NCBI GenBank assembly: GCA_033026295.1 | Contig: CM065171.1 | Span: 3,551,957-3,615,956, forward strand | Length of the DNA stretch: 64,000 nucleotides | Source of the DNA: Channa striata | Taxonomy: Eukaryota; Chordata; Actinopteri; Anabantiformes; Channidae | Direction: 5' to 3' | Part shown: piece after piece, positions 1 to 11,290 of the stretch | Layout: each line of letters opens with the position of its first letter | Position numbering within the stretch: the first letter of the stretch is position 1 | The notes under the pieces: model-generated | Seen by the model: the letters and a program-made list of their open reading frames with translations, nothing else | Told to the model about the DNA's origin: nothing | Databases searched by the model: none | Program-made: the position numbers and the translations under genes

Positions 1-1250
1 TGTAGATTAATATTTGGGAAAGTGAACCCAGAAAGCTCACAGTGACATTGGGGGCCTGATCACATGACATACATGAAAAGCAGAAGAGTTATAAGATTTT
101 AAACTGCATCATCAAGCAGCTACAACTACAGAAAGCAGATCTCAGACTTGCATTACATTTGTTGCTTTGATGGAATGGTGGAGCAGCGGAGGTACATTCA
201 AACTACCTTTAACACGCAAGTCCAAACCATGCCCTCGTGTAAAGGTAACTTTTCATTTGGCATTTCAGATTTCATCATCATCAGCTGTGTTGCCATTTCT
301 CTCCAATAAAAGCAGCCTCTACTGTGTTGTACAACCTCCAGCAAAAAGGCTGCGTGTGTTTCAACTTCCTGGCTGAGAAACGGGAATGTACAGAAAATAA
401 AAGGAGCAATCCAAGGATCTACAGAAGAACCTGAGGGAGGCGGCAAAACAGGTGTAAAGTGTGTGTAAACGCATCAGCAGTCTACATGCTGTAAGTGACC
501 TTTCCTGAATTATTCTCCGAGCCTTCCTTCTGAATACTGCATCATCGAGTGCACCGGTGATGTATCCTCCTGACCAGACATCGGAATATACGATGTAATG
601 AAGTCACTCAAAGGTGAAACGCAAGCAGATTGAAATATGAATCACACTTTTGTTGCAAGTGCTAACCACCTATGTTTTGCCGAGATATGAAAGCACAGAT
701 GTCAACGATGGATGAAAGAGTCACTGGATTTCACTGGTTTACATTCACATTCCGTCGTTTGGCAGATGAAAGTGATCGAAAGCAAGCAAATCGCTGAGTC
801 CTCGACTTAGCACTTTGAGTCCTCGACCGGACTATTTGAGAAGAAAGTGAAAGTGCCAGGAGAAAAAAATGTTAGAATATGTTGTATATGAGACAAATTG
901 AACTCCGACCAATTCAGTAAGACCAATGTCCAATGGCTTTTTGCCATTCGGCCACGGTGGAATGTTCCAGTTGTAACTGTAGTGAAAATTAGTTTATTAC
1001 CTCTTGTGTATAATATTTTACAACATCTAAAACATCTTGAACTCATTAGGCATCAAAAGACACAATATACGCATTATTCTACACAAATTCAAGAGTCAGT
1101 GGACAGAAATTTATATTTTCCATAATACGCCATCCAGTTCTGACACCTGAGAGCATGTGACCCTCTGTAGCTCCCTGATAGCAAAGGGAAAGATCCTCTC
1201 GAATCAGTTTTGATTTCTGGTCCAAGAGGATATAAATTGGATATTAATTA
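1..1250. other. Non-coding stretch, nothing recognised
   Basis: I see no gene, RNA or transposon that I can name here. Open frames of 69-82 codons occur on both strands but resemble no known protein and have no plausible splice context. The only small structure is the 12-bp direct repeat listed separately near 795. The sequence is AT-leaning and of ordinary complexity. Confidence 0.5.
795..827 (+). repeat. Two-copy 12-bp direct repeat
   Basis: TGAGTCCTCGAC occurs at 795-806 and again at 816-827, a period of 21 bases. It is seen directly. With only two copies it may be a local duplication without function. Confidence 0.6.
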
Positions 1251-1900
1251 TTGTTTGAAACAAATCAAAAATCACACTCTCTCCCGGCTTGCTGTTTTTA
1301 GCCCTCCCCATCTCTCTTTATCTTTCTCCTAGGTTCCACTGAACCCCCCCCAACCTCCTGCCTCCCTGACCCTTCATCATTCCGTCCTCTTTCACACACA
1401 TGCTCTCTCCATGCCTTTCTCTGCATGGCTGGGCTAATTGAGTATCTAAACAAACTAATTAATCATGGGCGTCCAGCGAAGACGGACAGGTCCAGAGAGG
1501 TGATGTTCATCACCCCCCCCCCACACGATTTTGTTTCCTTAATCCCCACTTGCAGTTTATTTTGCTGAATGCGCACATTCACTCCCCCTCTCCTCCCATA
1601 TCGCCCGCCCTCCCCTCAAGTCTCTTTGCCACGGCCAAGGTTATAGTCGTATACACCCTCATTCACTATTTATGATTTTGCATAGAGAATAAGTAACCCC
1701 AACACACACTCCTCTCTTTTCCTCTTTTCCTCTTCTCTTAGAGTCAGGGTATCTGGGTACATTAATCAAAAATAATGAATAAAATGATCAGCCTGACAAC
1801 GTGGCGAAGCCTCCCTCGGTTTCAGGAGAATAACCGACCAACTTTATTAATCAACATTTCCTGATTAATTGTTACAAAGTGTCATCCATAAATTTCCCTT
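1251..1900. promoter_or_regulatory. Candidate enhancer-like blocks (TAAT-rich)
   Basis: Three high-complexity islands (about 1425-1500, 1620-1695 and 1750-1880) lie between C-rich or pyrimidine-rich tracts. They carry clustered homeodomain cores such as CTAATTGAG, ACTAATTAATCATG and CTGATTAATTG. This island-in-low-complexity texture is typical of vertebrate conserved non-coding elements. Conservation itself cannot be seen here, so the call is inference. Confidence 0.32.
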
Positions 1901-2214
1901 CATTTTAATAGTACTTCGGCCAACACTAACAATATCCCCCGTGACCACAGATTTATTGAGGCCTTGGCCGATTTGAGAGAGGGAAAAAAGAAACGGGGAG
2001 AGAGAGAGAGAGACTGATAGAAGTGGAGGTAAGGAAAACAACATCCCCTTTAACAATGATTTGAATGCAGGACTGAGACCGGGCTAGATTTGTGGCTCCC
2101 GAACACTTAGTCTTCCGAATTGGCCTAATGGCAGTTTGGTAGCTACAGTATGGCCCCATGGAGCTCTCCGTCTCCCCCTCCGTCTCCCCCCCCCCACCAC
2201 ACACACTCCCTCTC
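1901..2214. other. Simple-sequence-rich spacer
   Basis: This stretch holds a GA-rich run near 1999-2013 and a C-rich, TCTCC-type tract around 2160-2220. Open frames that cross it, with Ser/Leu or Arg/Gly repeats, are products of the simple sequence. No gene is supported. Confidence 0.45.
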
Positions 2215-2480
2215 TCTCCTTTGCTTGATAAGGTGAGTCGGCGGAGTAAACCATTACGGGTGACAGTTTCACTTTTCTCCCCCTAATTACTTGTTCCTGC
2301 CCATGTGGCATTTCTTAGAAAAATTTGTTGAATAATGACCGGCATTAAAATGGAGGCTCTTAAGAATTTATATGCAGCGGCTTAATTCATCATGTACTTT
2401 CTTTATCTCCTCTGTAGATTTATATCCTGGCATGTCACAGGGCCCTCTGCCTTGTGACAGGGGCCGTCATCTCCTTAAGG
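2215..2480. promoter_or_regulatory. Candidate enhancer-like block
   Basis: A compact block without simple repeats. It contains a GATA-type TGATAAGG near 2226, a TAATTA homeodomain core at 2284-2289, a GTTGAATAATGACC segment and a GGCTTAATTCATCATG segment near 2379. Its texture is that of a developmental non-coding element. Orthologous alignment is needed to confirm it. Confidence 0.35.
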
Positions 2481-2499
2481 GCACGGCATGTATATCAGT

Positions 2500-3009
2500 G
2501 ACTGCACCCCCCCCCCATCAGCCCCCCTCCATCTCTACCTACCCACCCAACCAATGCTGCTTTCCATCAGTGGGCCTGGCTGGGCAGGTAGAGTGGAGGC
2601 TGCTGGGAACATTTGTTCCTCTTGTCACCCGTCTGATAAGTGGATCACAGAGCAGCAGTGCCTTTCCTGTTCCCTTTCTTTGTGCTTGTTTTGTAAGTGA
2701 CTAATTTTCCTCGACCCGACATCTGAAAACTCCACATTACACACACTTTGTTGTTCATGTTAGTACCAAGTTTTGGGACTCCCCAAAAACAGACAATAAA
2801 TTGAGCATCCCCACTTTGAGCAGCAACTCCCTGTGGTCATGGAGTTTGACATTTTCACGCAGGTTCACGTAACCCATACAAGTACTGATCATGCCTCGTG
2901 CCGTTTGTTCACTTGTATGCTTAGATTATTTGCCCTAGCTGCTCATGGTCGCATAAATTAATACGCAAACTAACAATCTTTGCACACTTACATCAGTAAG
3001 ACTGTATTC
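2500..3009. other. C-rich tract and unremarkable spacer
   Basis: A homopolymeric C run near 2508-2517 is followed by CCCACC-rich sequence and then ordinary AT-leaning sequence. The 110-codon frame at 2372-2704 is Pro/Ser-rich because of the C tract and matches nothing I know. Confidence 0.4.
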
Positions 3010-3265
3010 ATAACACACAGTGTTACTCAATACTTATACCAATATTTTTGTCCTGCACGCTGTTAGTGTCCTGTGTCTTGCACTGTTTGCACATGCACCT
3101 GTTCACTTTATGTAGGTTCTTCTGTTTTTTGATATGCTGTTGTTGAAATGTGTTGTCTTGTGTCCTATGTCTGTGATCGTTGTAGCACTGTGATCCCAGA
3201 GGAACGTCATTTTGTTCGAAATGACATTAAAAAACGTTAAATTTTGAAAAACCTTGAAACCTTGA
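3010..3265 (+). mobile_element. Probable 3' tail of a teleost non-LTR retrotransposon
   Basis: The segment has the layout of a widely dispersed teleost LINE 3' end. A TTGCACTGTTTGCAC stretch is followed by GTAGCACTGTGATCCCAGAG, then GAGGAACGTCATTTTGTTC and GAAATGACATTAAAA, and a short repetitive CCTTGAAACCTTGAG terminus. No coding sequence is attached, so it would be a 5'-truncated copy. The assignment rests on recognising the tail pattern, and the family name is left open. Confidence 0.45.
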
Positions 3266-3537
3266 GATGAATCATTTATTTTTTAAGTATCATAACCCGA
3301 CTTCCACAAACACACACATACACATACAAACTGAACTAAAAGTTAAAGATAAACATAAATCAGAAAGTACTCAAATGAATCAAAATGTAAGTAAAACTAA
3401 ATTAAGGTGGCAAAGTTTAAGACTACGATACAAAAATGTCTGTAAGAGGTAAAAACAAGAGTTGAAGTAGAGTCATAAGTCTAGTTCTGCAGAGCAAGGC
3501 TGTTTATCTCAAGTTTGTCCCTGTGGGATTTGAGGTG

Positions 3538-3571
<34 letters not shown>

Positions 3572-3588
3572 GTGTGTGTGTGTGTGCG
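3538..3588. repeat. (TG)n microsatellite
   Basis: About 50 bp of TG dinucleotide, interrupted by two CG steps. Imperfections of this kind usually mark an older, more stable array. Confidence 0.95.
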
Positions 3589-3589
3589 C

Positions 3590-4640
3590 CACAGTTTACA
3601 AAGGAGACTGTCCTCCTGTACATCTCTATGGGTCATTTGTAATCCACTGTTTTTGAGTGTTGAAATGTGATGAAAAATAGCAGTGCACTAGCTGGCATTT
3701 CGCTTTGGAGTCACATGCTGCCGACCTCGTGGAGCACTTTCAACAAAAACGCGCAGCGATGGCAACAAACAGCGTATAGGTATATGCAGATTGAGGTTAC
3801 AGCACTTACTGTTGCCAAGCACTTGTGTATGAATATGAATATTTTCAGTTTATAGCTCGTTATCATGAGAGGGGATGAACAGAGCCACCACATCAATTGA
3901 ACATCCACATTTTTCCATAAAACCAAAAAAAAGACACTAAACACGAGGCCTAAATGGAAAAGTCTGTTGAAGGGCAAATATCTAGGAGCTCTTTCACTGA
4001 AAAATTTAGGAATTAGTTATAATGACCCACTACAACTGCTATTAGTACTGGAAACAGTGGATAATACTTCAATTGTCTTTATATTTGGTCGACCCATCAC
4101 CATGAGTTGTATGTGCTGTTTACTCCGACTTCACTAGTGCTGTGATAAAAAAAATGGCACGTTGGAATGAAATTCTTAGCCATGTTTTGTATGTCAACCT
4201 TCCTCTAGTGGAAAAATGGTTACCTGTCATTCCGCCTATAAAAACAGAAATCAAAGTTAAAGTAAAAACAAAAAAAAACAATCTAGAAAAAAGTAAAAGA
4301 ACAAAGCAAAGGGTCAAAAACTAACACAAAAAGTTGAAACCACAGAATAATAACACTGATCTGTCTGTTCCTGACTAAACAATAAATTAAATAGGCCATG
4401 GACAGGTTGGTGAGTGTGTGGGTGTGTGTTTGCAAGTGTCCCAGACATGCCACTGAAGCCAAGATTAATATCAGTACAAAACAAATGCAGCGCAGGTGTG
4501 GAGTTTGTCCTTCCAACTCCAGCCGAAGTGATGAGTCTGTAGCCGACTCGGCAGAAGACGTCAAAGTGCGACACAAACATTTCTAAAACACCAATACTCA
4601 GGATTCAACGATTTACATGTTCACATGTCCTACTTTGAAT
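3590..4640. other. Non-coding stretch, nothing recognised
   Basis: No gene or transposon is recognised. A-rich runs near 4146-4155 and 4268-4278 give Lys-rich chance frames. Open frames up to 97 codons show no recognisable domain. Confidence 0.45.
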
Positions 4641-4649
4641 ACAAGGGCA

Positions 4650-4930
4650 GCTTACATAGATGTATTATGCCTGTTTGTATTTGCGTGTATATTATGCCCC
4701 CTCCTTTTAAAGTCAGGCATTAGGATGATTTATGTACAGTATCAGGCGTAGTGTTCTGAGAGCCACCTACAGCCTCGCCTTTATTACTGTTGTTTTTTAC
4801 TGTATCCTTAGGGTAATTTACTACGCGCTCTCTTGAGTATACCCACTTACGATGGCTTTGCATTTTCAAGGGCATCATGGTGGGCACCTAATATTTAATG
4901 TCTGAATAGCCCGGCGCAGTATAGATGCTA
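4650..4930. promoter_or_regulatory. Candidate enhancer-like block
   Basis: Complex, repeat-free sequence with CCTTTTAAAGTCAGGCATTA, CTTTATTACTG and CACCTAATATTTAATG segments. It resembles the other conserved-element-like blocks of the window. Only texture supports it. Confidence 0.27.
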
Positions 4931-5209
4931 AGGACGTACCGATCGTCTACTCTGAGTGACTAAAGAGAAGGATTCAGGTAAAGGCAGAAGAGTAGAGCTG
5001 GATGTGGTCTCGTTAAGGCACCTGTTGTTCTGCACCTCATGATTTCTTTATTTTTGAATTAATTAGTTGTTTGGTCATTTTAAAATGCAACCTTGCTAGT
5101 GCAATCAATATAGATGGTACAACAATAAATTAAGAAAAATATTAACAGAATTTTAAGGATATGCAGTAAATTCGCGCATATGACAGTCCGGAGCCATAAA
5201 ATGTTGGTG

Positions 5210-5440
5210 TAATTTTAACGAGAAAAAATTATTCAAGTTTCCAATTAATTTGCAGTCGTCTAATCATTCCAGCGCTGTTTATTTATACTGTGGGCATTTG
5301 TCTCTAATAAGCCACGATAATTCACAAACGGCCTAATATTGTCTGAAGTCAAGTTTGTTTGCTAAAATTTGGAAACACATTAGTGACAAAGTCACATGTT
5401 GGGAATAATTGGCTACTGGGAGTGTCTGGTTTCACGTTCT
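5210..5440. promoter_or_regulatory. Candidate enhancer-like block with spaced palindrome
   Basis: The block carries AATTAATT at 5243-5250, TAATCA at 5261-5266, a forkhead-type TGTTTGC at 5356-5362 and the spaced palindrome GTGACAAAGTCAC at 5383-5395. There are no simple repeats. This is one of the more convincing enhancer-like blocks of the first 10 kb, but conservation is not shown. Confidence 0.37.
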
Positions 5441-5999
5441 ATTGTAACGTCCTATAAAACCACAGGCACCCGGTGACTGAATGTTAGATTAGAGTCACTA
5501 TTCAGGGAAACAGAAATAAGACGATACGATACAACTTTGTGGTGAGTTTGCACTAAAATTCAAAAACTGCACAAAGGCTCAAACACATACCAGACAATGA
5601 AAATATCATACCGTACATAAGAAGGAGTGATTGAGCCTGTTGAACTTAAAGACCTGTGACATTGTGGCTACTTCTTACCAAGTAGGTCATCAATCAAGCA
5701 GAAAGTCGTGAACCTTCCAAATATCCCCAAATTTCAACGATACCAGTAATCAAAACAAGATCTTTTCATCAGGAGAAATCATCTTTATTTCTGATCTATA
5801 GTGCAACCAGTTCACAAAATCCAGACTCAAGAACCTATAAAACATATATGTAAATTGTATAAATGGTCCTCGGGTAAAGCCAAAGTACAATGTGCTCCGT
5901 CCAATTAAAGAATCCCTCCAGTGAGTACCGTACATTCTGCTCTACACGGAATGTGAGCCGTGATCCAACACACTGACATGTTCAGCTCTTCTCTTTGGG
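5441..5999. other. Non-coding stretch, nothing recognised
   Basis: AT-rich sequence without recognisable genes, repeats or hairpins. The 61-codon minus-strand frame at 5750-5935 has no recognisable similarity. Confidence 0.45.
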
Positions 6000-6060
6000 T
6001 GACCAACAGGCCTTTGGGCATCTCTATGCTAATTGCATGCAAATTATATAATAGCTGACA
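6000..6060. promoter_or_regulatory. Paired POU/octamer-like sites
   Basis: ATGCTAAT at 6026-6033 is followed three bases later by the perfect octamer ATGCAAAT at 6037-6044. Two octamer-type sites this close can bind POU factors cooperatively. The motif pair is seen directly; its use is inferred. Confidence 0.35.
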
Positions 6061-6645
6061 CACTTTCGATAGGAACATAAAATAAGTGACACTGTTTCAC
6101 GGCATCCCATCAGAGCAGTGTGGTACATCCACAGTCGGAAAGTTTCCACATATATTTACATACTATTTTTTATACTACATGACCCTATGTCACATTGTGT
6201 GAGCAGGGTAAATGCCTTTTATAGAGCGTTGTGATAAAAAAAAAAGGGGATACTAGGTACTATCAGTGACCTTTGACCTTTTAAACTACGATTTTACCAC
6301 GAATGGCAGAAGAAATTTAAAATTCATGACTCACAGGAAAAAGCCTTTTTGCACGTTTCCTTCACAAACAAAAATCCTGTGCCTCGATCGTAAGGGATAA
6401 AAAAAACACTTATAATACACCAGAACGCTTCCACAATTAGACGTAGTGATAAAACCAGCACCAATCAGGTGTGCTGTTTCGACACACGCGCGCGCAAAGC
6501 AAAGACACCCACAAATAGCAGCGCTGTACGTATCAATCAGGTGTGACAGCATTTACGTGTTGAGGCTGTGACATGACAGGAGCTTCCTGCCAGAAGGCTT
6601 GTCTTTCTAATGACAGCCACTGCTCTGGAACGGAGACAGTCTGGG
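6061..6645. other. Non-coding stretch
   Basis: Ordinary AT-leaning sequence with a short CG-rich run (ACACGCGCGCGC) near 6483-6494. No gene or transposon is recognised. Complexity rises towards 6540-6640, next to the CA array. Confidence 0.4.
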
Positions 6646-6647
6646 AG

Positions 6648-6648
<1 letters not shown>

Positions 6649-6691
<43 letters not shown>
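6649..6691. repeat. (CA)n microsatellite
   Basis: About 43 bp of uninterrupted CA. Its His-Thr or Cys-Val translations on the two strands explain the open frames that cross it. Confidence 0.97.
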
Positions 6692-6693
<2 letters not shown>

Positions 6694-6960
6694 GGCCTTT
6701 GCCTCGATCTCTCTCTTTGATAACTATCACTGTCAAGGGGAGACAGAGCCCAATGTATGACAATTTGTTCATTATCATAGTGAATAGATTTTCACAGGCT
6801 CCCCCGCCAGTCTGCCACAGGCGGATAGATGAATATCAAACAGGCCTCTTCTTTGTCCTAGGGGCCAAATTTAGGAAATAACATCTCATCCTATTCTCTG
6901 TCTGCCTCTTTCTTTCCCTCTCTCTCTGTCTTGCTCTCTAGACCAGTGACACCTCAAGTA
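6692..6960. other. Spacer between microsatellites, possibly enhancer-like
   Basis: The part at 6720-6900 is complex sequence (TTGATAACTATCACTGTCAA, GGCGGATAGATGAATATCAA) with GATA-type cores. It then passes into a CTCT-rich tract at about 6900-6945. Only weak support for a regulatory role. Confidence 0.25.
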
Positions 6961-6974
6961 CCCATCACTCAGCT

Positions 6975-6976
<2 letters not shown>

Positions 6977-7006
<30 letters not shown>
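6977..7006. repeat. (GT)n microsatellite
   Basis: About 30 bp of GT, followed by further interrupted GT near 7019. It sits within 300 bp of the CA array at 6649, with the opposite dinucleotide on the plus strand. Confidence 0.95.
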
Positions 7007-7009
<3 letters not shown>

Positions 7010-7689
7010 TGTGAGGTCTATGTGTGTGTCTGAGGAGACACTGGGTAGTAGCACAGATTACAGACAGAGTCATTTCTTCTGCAGTAGTAGTAATGTAGGT
7101 ATTAGTCAACGGCATTTCAATGATTCCACATGTGCCTTACAATATATTTGGCGTGAGGGTGTCAACTGCTTTTAATTTGAAAGTTTAAGTTCTGTTTTTA
7201 TGTTTTTCTCTAACCCAAATCTTGTTGCTATGTCGACAGTGCAATACCATGTTCTATATGAGTGTGTATTTGTTTTTACTTAACAGACTGAACCCCAATA
7301 ACATTTAAACATGTCGTCTTCCCATGAAAACATCTTCCTTAGCCTTACTGAAAAGCTTGGGTCTAACATGATGTAGGACTGTACTGATGGACGTATCATC
7401 GGAAAATGGGCCCCTGGCCACTAATAATACATACTACCCCCCTTTTTTGTTATTTTGAGTGTGTTTTTGGCAACATTACTTTTGGTTGTGGAGTAGTCAT
7501 TTTGTTGTGCATGTCTTTGTGGTCACTTTCTGTATTTCCATCTTCCACCCAACAAACCCATTCAGGTCAGGATGGAACACAGCCTTGAGGTCCAAACAGA
7601 GGCAAGTTTTTTCTTTCTTAGGTGTAAAAAAGTAATCTGAAGCTTGAGCAGAGCCAAGTTAGCGGATCCCTGCTGTTTCCAGTTTCCAT
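7010..7689. other. Non-coding stretch, nothing recognised
   Basis: No gene, transposon or structured element is recognised. Short open frames only. Confidence 0.45.
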
Positions 7690-8330
7690 CTTAAGATAAA
7701 GAAAAGTTATTCATACACAATGTGTTTACTGACCATTAAACAAAACCACGATTTTTTCTCTAACCTTAACCAAAGAGCTTTTCTTGCCTAAAAGGATCTT
7801 TAAAGGGGAATAGTCCTGTAGTTTAGACCTCTGCCACCAATCAGTTTCTCCTGCCTTGGTTTTCATTAAAGAATTTGAGGCTAAACTAAACTAAACAAAA
7901 AAAGGGAATTATTTTTCCTGGAAAACACAATGTCAACCACATTACGTTGCCTGTGAATGTAATGAAAGTACATTGTCATGTAACGTAAATGGAGCTTTGA
8001 AAATACGTTGATACTATACGTATCAATGAAATATTACCAGTCAACATATTTTTGTACGCCAAAATGACTGATCTGTAGGCAAAATATTTAGTTTTGTTAT
8101 GTGCCGTAATATGCAATGTCCAAGTTGTGTGACTAGAGCGTTACTAAAGCAGCTTATGGTTGTAATTATTCAGGTACAGGAGCTGGTTGGAAGATCAACG
8201 TCTGGTGTTATAGAGAAAAGACTAACGATTGTTTTGCACAACAAATCTGCGATTTTACTCTAAGCTTAAAATCATGGTTTCATTGTGTCTAAACCAAACC
8301 AGACACAGGACTTGTTGCCTACAAAACGTC
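7690..8330. repeat. Possible teleost dispersed repeat
   Basis: The stretch contains CTAACCTTAACCAAAG near 7763, a run of ACGTAA-type words around 7940-8026 including TACGTATCAA at 8017-8026, and CTAAACCAAACCAG near 8289. CTAAACC/CCTAACC words mixed with ACGTA words are characteristic of an anonymous dispersed repeat that I associate with teleost genomes. A second candidate copy lies at 13.1-13.7 kb. No termini are visible. Confidence 0.3.
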
Positions 8331-8559
8331 ATCGCCTTTGCAGTTTAGTAGTATAGGAACGCAATTTTTAGGAGATCAGGTTGGTAACAGAACATATCCA
8401 ATCTTTGTTGATACATACAAAACAACATTTTTTTTCTTTTTCTCCCCCGAAACTTTACCAGACACGCCAGCCCCCGAGTCAGGGGCAGCTGTTTGAAAAG
8501 GGCTCGAGTCCACTTAGAAACAAAGCACACCTCTCCCTGATAACCAAGGAAATAAGCAA

Positions 8560-8880
8560 AAATATTGCAAACAGATAATGCAGTGGAAGAAAAGGAGATA
8601 GAGAGCAAGTGAGGGAGAGTTAGACCAGTGACAAGGTCAGAAAATGGCGAGGAGCTGGCGGACCTGAAGAACTCCTGGAGAAAAGTAATATTTAACCCGA
8701 GGCTAGAGAATAATTTCACTTTCCCTCAGATCAGTTTAAAAAATCTCTTGCTGTCAGAGCTTGGCAGATTTATACAAATTAATGGCCTTTAGTTGAAAAT
8801 CTCCCAGCGCTTGGGTTATTAATTGTTAAAGTGCATACATTAAACAAAATGAGCAAAAAGTCATTTTCATAAATTATCTC
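8560..8880. promoter_or_regulatory. Candidate enhancer-like block
   Basis: Dense, repeat-free sequence with AGTAATATTTAACCC, ACAAATTAATGGCC and TTATTAATTGTTAA at 8817-8830. The homeodomain cores cluster over about 150 bp. It is a good visual match to a conserved non-coding element, but no conservation data are available. Confidence 0.36.
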
Positions 8881-9864
8881 ATACTAAAAAAAACTTTGTA
8901 GGTAAAAGGGATTGTTCGTCTGGTTTTTATATGGGCTCAGGGTGATACTTTAAAGAGCAACAATCATAAATACATACACAATGGAGAGAGCAATGGAAAA
9001 ATGTTAAAAAATGGATATGATGAGAAAAAAGGCAAAAGAAAAAGGAAATGAAAAGAGCTTATGGTTAAAACTCGTTGCGTACTCCTTTCTGAACTGGAGG
9101 AGACTCAGGCTTTGTGTGTGTTTGAGAAGCAACTACAGTTGTGTTGCCAGGTCCTGACAGGTGTAGGATCTCTATCCTTGCCTGCTGTCCTAGCAGAGCT
9201 TTTTAATTATGGAACACCACGGTCAGCTGAGCGCGCTCCAACAGAATCGACAGAGCCGAACGTGCACATACAGCCGTCTGCTACCTGCGTGGATGCAATG
9301 CCGAGACACTCACTGATGTTTAGTTGTAACAATCTGCTTTAGCTGCCACTGTGAAAAGAGGATTAATCGATACAAACTGCAGTGATTCTACCTGATAGAC
9401 GATTAAACACATTGATGGTGCTCAGCAGAGATTTTTCCAGTAGATTGTTTTTTTTCATCTCTTGAGATTTATTGTTTTTATTTGATCAGAATGATCAAAT
9501 AAAGCAGAAGTTTTGGATGATACACATTTACAATTTTTGCCAGGAAGTGTCTCTCCACTACATATATAAGGTTACATTAAAAACCTGTTTAGCTTAGCTT
9601 AGCTTCATCCCGCCCACAGCATTTCTCAAACCTTAAACAACGTAACTAGTGGTCCAAGACAATCATAAAACGCATAGTAATGCTGTTGTCACACAAAGTA
9701 AATGTTTTACTGCATAATGATATATTTTTGGGTAATTTAAATACTGTAATCACATTGCTATTAACACCCACATTACGATCCTTCATAAGTTATTAGAAAA
9801 CGTTACCTGAATACGATTATGTTCCTTATATACATAGTATTTGTGTTTTGGATTTATTTCTTAT
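8881..9864. other. Non-coding stretch, nothing recognised
   Basis: AT-leaning sequence with a small AGCTT-type tandem near 9591-9605. The 93-codon plus-strand frame at 9061-9342 has no recognisable domain and no other support as an exon. Confidence 0.42.
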
Positions 9865-10130
9865 GTTGCTCTTTTCTTTTCTTCGTTTCTCTCTCCACTT
9901 TCCACTCGGCCCAACCGGTCAAGGCAGATGTCCGTCCACCCTGAGCCTGGTTCTGCTGGAGGTTTCTTCCATTAAATGGAGTTTTTCCTCTCCACTGTTG
10001 CCTATAGCTGCTCAAGGGGGATTTGTTGGGTTTTCTCTACCTGTTTGTATGGTCTTGACTTTATTGTGTAAAGTGCCTTCAGATGACTTTGTTGTGAATT
10101 AGCACTATATAAATAAAGTTGAATTGAACA
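9865..10130 (+). mobile_element. Rex1/Babar-like LINE, 5'-truncated 3' end
   Basis: This 260-bp segment matches the 3' untranslated end of the longer Rex1-like copy at 58.75-59.60 kb almost word for word. Shared words include CCCAACCGGTCA, GGTTCTGCTGGAGGTTTCTT, TGTTGCCTATAGCTGCTCAA, AAGTGCCTT and the terminal CACTATATAAATAAAGTTGA, followed by GAATTGAA. Homology stops abruptly near 9865, as expected for a retrocopy truncated at its 5' end by incomplete reverse transcription. The 84-codon open frame across it lies in LINE 3' UTR and is not a gene. The Rex1 name (CR1 clade, teleost) comes from knowledge of the tail; the match between the two copies is seen here. Confidence 0.85.
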
Positions 10131-10339
10131 TATGTGTAAGCAGAGACATACAGTTTATTAGACAGTTGGATGTCAGTGGAATAAAGAAACACTGTTCAGT
10201 TGCAGCCAGTAATGAGATGGTCAAGGGAAAATTATTACCTGTAGACAGTGAAACCGTAAAAGACAAAGCTTCAGTTGTGTTCAGAGATTCAGCGTAAATT
10301 TAATAAATGATCAAGTGTTTTCATAGAACAACCACCGGA
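10131..10339. other. Non-coding spacer
   Basis: Ordinary sequence after the LINE tail. Nothing is recognised. Confidence 0.4.
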
Positions 10340-10620
10340 TAAATATTCTCACCCAAAACTCTTTTTTCCACATAACACTGACATCAATCCCAACCCCTGT
10401 GCTCATCTTCATGTACTTCGGCATCGTGCCTCTTTAAGCCTAGTCACCTGGCTTCCGCAGCTGCTGGATTTGTTATCTAGATCACAGCAATTTAGAGCCC
10501 TTCATACATCATACACGCCAGATTTGAAACAAGGCAAAACGAGGCAACTGCAATAATACAGTACAGCCGCCAAAACACCACTTCACCGTTCTAGGTCAAG
10601 GTCATGGATTCGTTTTTGCA
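10340..10620. promoter_or_regulatory. Candidate enhancer-like block with AGGTCA direct repeat
   Basis: The block contains TCTTTAAGCC, a GTTATCTAGATCACAGCAAT segment and, at 10593-10604, AGGTCAAGGTCA. This is a perfect direct repeat with no spacer, and it includes TCAAGGTCA, the monomer site of NR5A, ESRR and NR6A1-type nuclear receptors. The motif is seen directly; receptor use is inferred. Confidence 0.35.
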
Positions 10621-11290
10621 CCAACTTCTGAAAGACACAGCAGATAACCATCCTAATTTAAATTAAGTCCAACTGTGCATGTACATAACCGTGGCTTTAT
10701 TAAGAAAGTGAACATATTTCTAACAAAGTAAACTATCTTAGAATCATTTGAAATTAATCAATGGAAATTGGCTACAATGTGGAACCTTTACAAATTTCCA
10801 ACACATCAACTCTTCTTTTTTTACTCGCATTCTCAATTCCTGTCCATCATCCTTCCCCTCTCCTCCCTCCTTCTCTCACCCTCTCCTCCTAGTGGTAGTT
10901 TTTTAAGTTCAGACTCTGAGAGCATGTCTTCATTAGCTGCATTAACATTCACAGGCTGTAGTAAATTCTGACAGTGAAAAGGTCCCCGTAACCTTTAGTT
11001 GTGCAGAAATTTACTTCCCCAGAAAATTACAGCTGGCACTGTCTTAATTAATGCCCGCTTTCTTCTCTTGAAAACCCAGGGCCTGTCAGCTGCAGGAGGA
11101 GAGGAGGAAGAAGAAGAAATTAGAAAAAAAAAAAAAAGGAGTGGAGAGAAGAGGGGGAAAAAAGCAGAAGTGGGAAAAAGAAAATCAGGACAGAGAGGAG
11201 AAAATGTAAGAAATTTGAGCCGACTAAATGGTTTTACTTACAGACACGGGGGTGGCGGGCTAAGACGAGGCTGTGGATAGGAATAAAAAA
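10621..11290. other. Pyrimidine-rich then purine-rich tracts
   Basis: A TCC/CTT-rich pyrimidine tract runs from about 10840 to 10900. A GGA/GAAA purine tract follows at about 11093-11205, including an A run near 11126-11138. The 93-codon frame at 10999-11280 is Glu/Lys/Arg-rich because of the purine tract and is not a supported gene. Confidence 0.5.

Noticed and set aside
10999..11280. Glu/Lys/Arg-rich 93-codon frame
   Set aside because: Produced by a purine tract, not a coding sequence.
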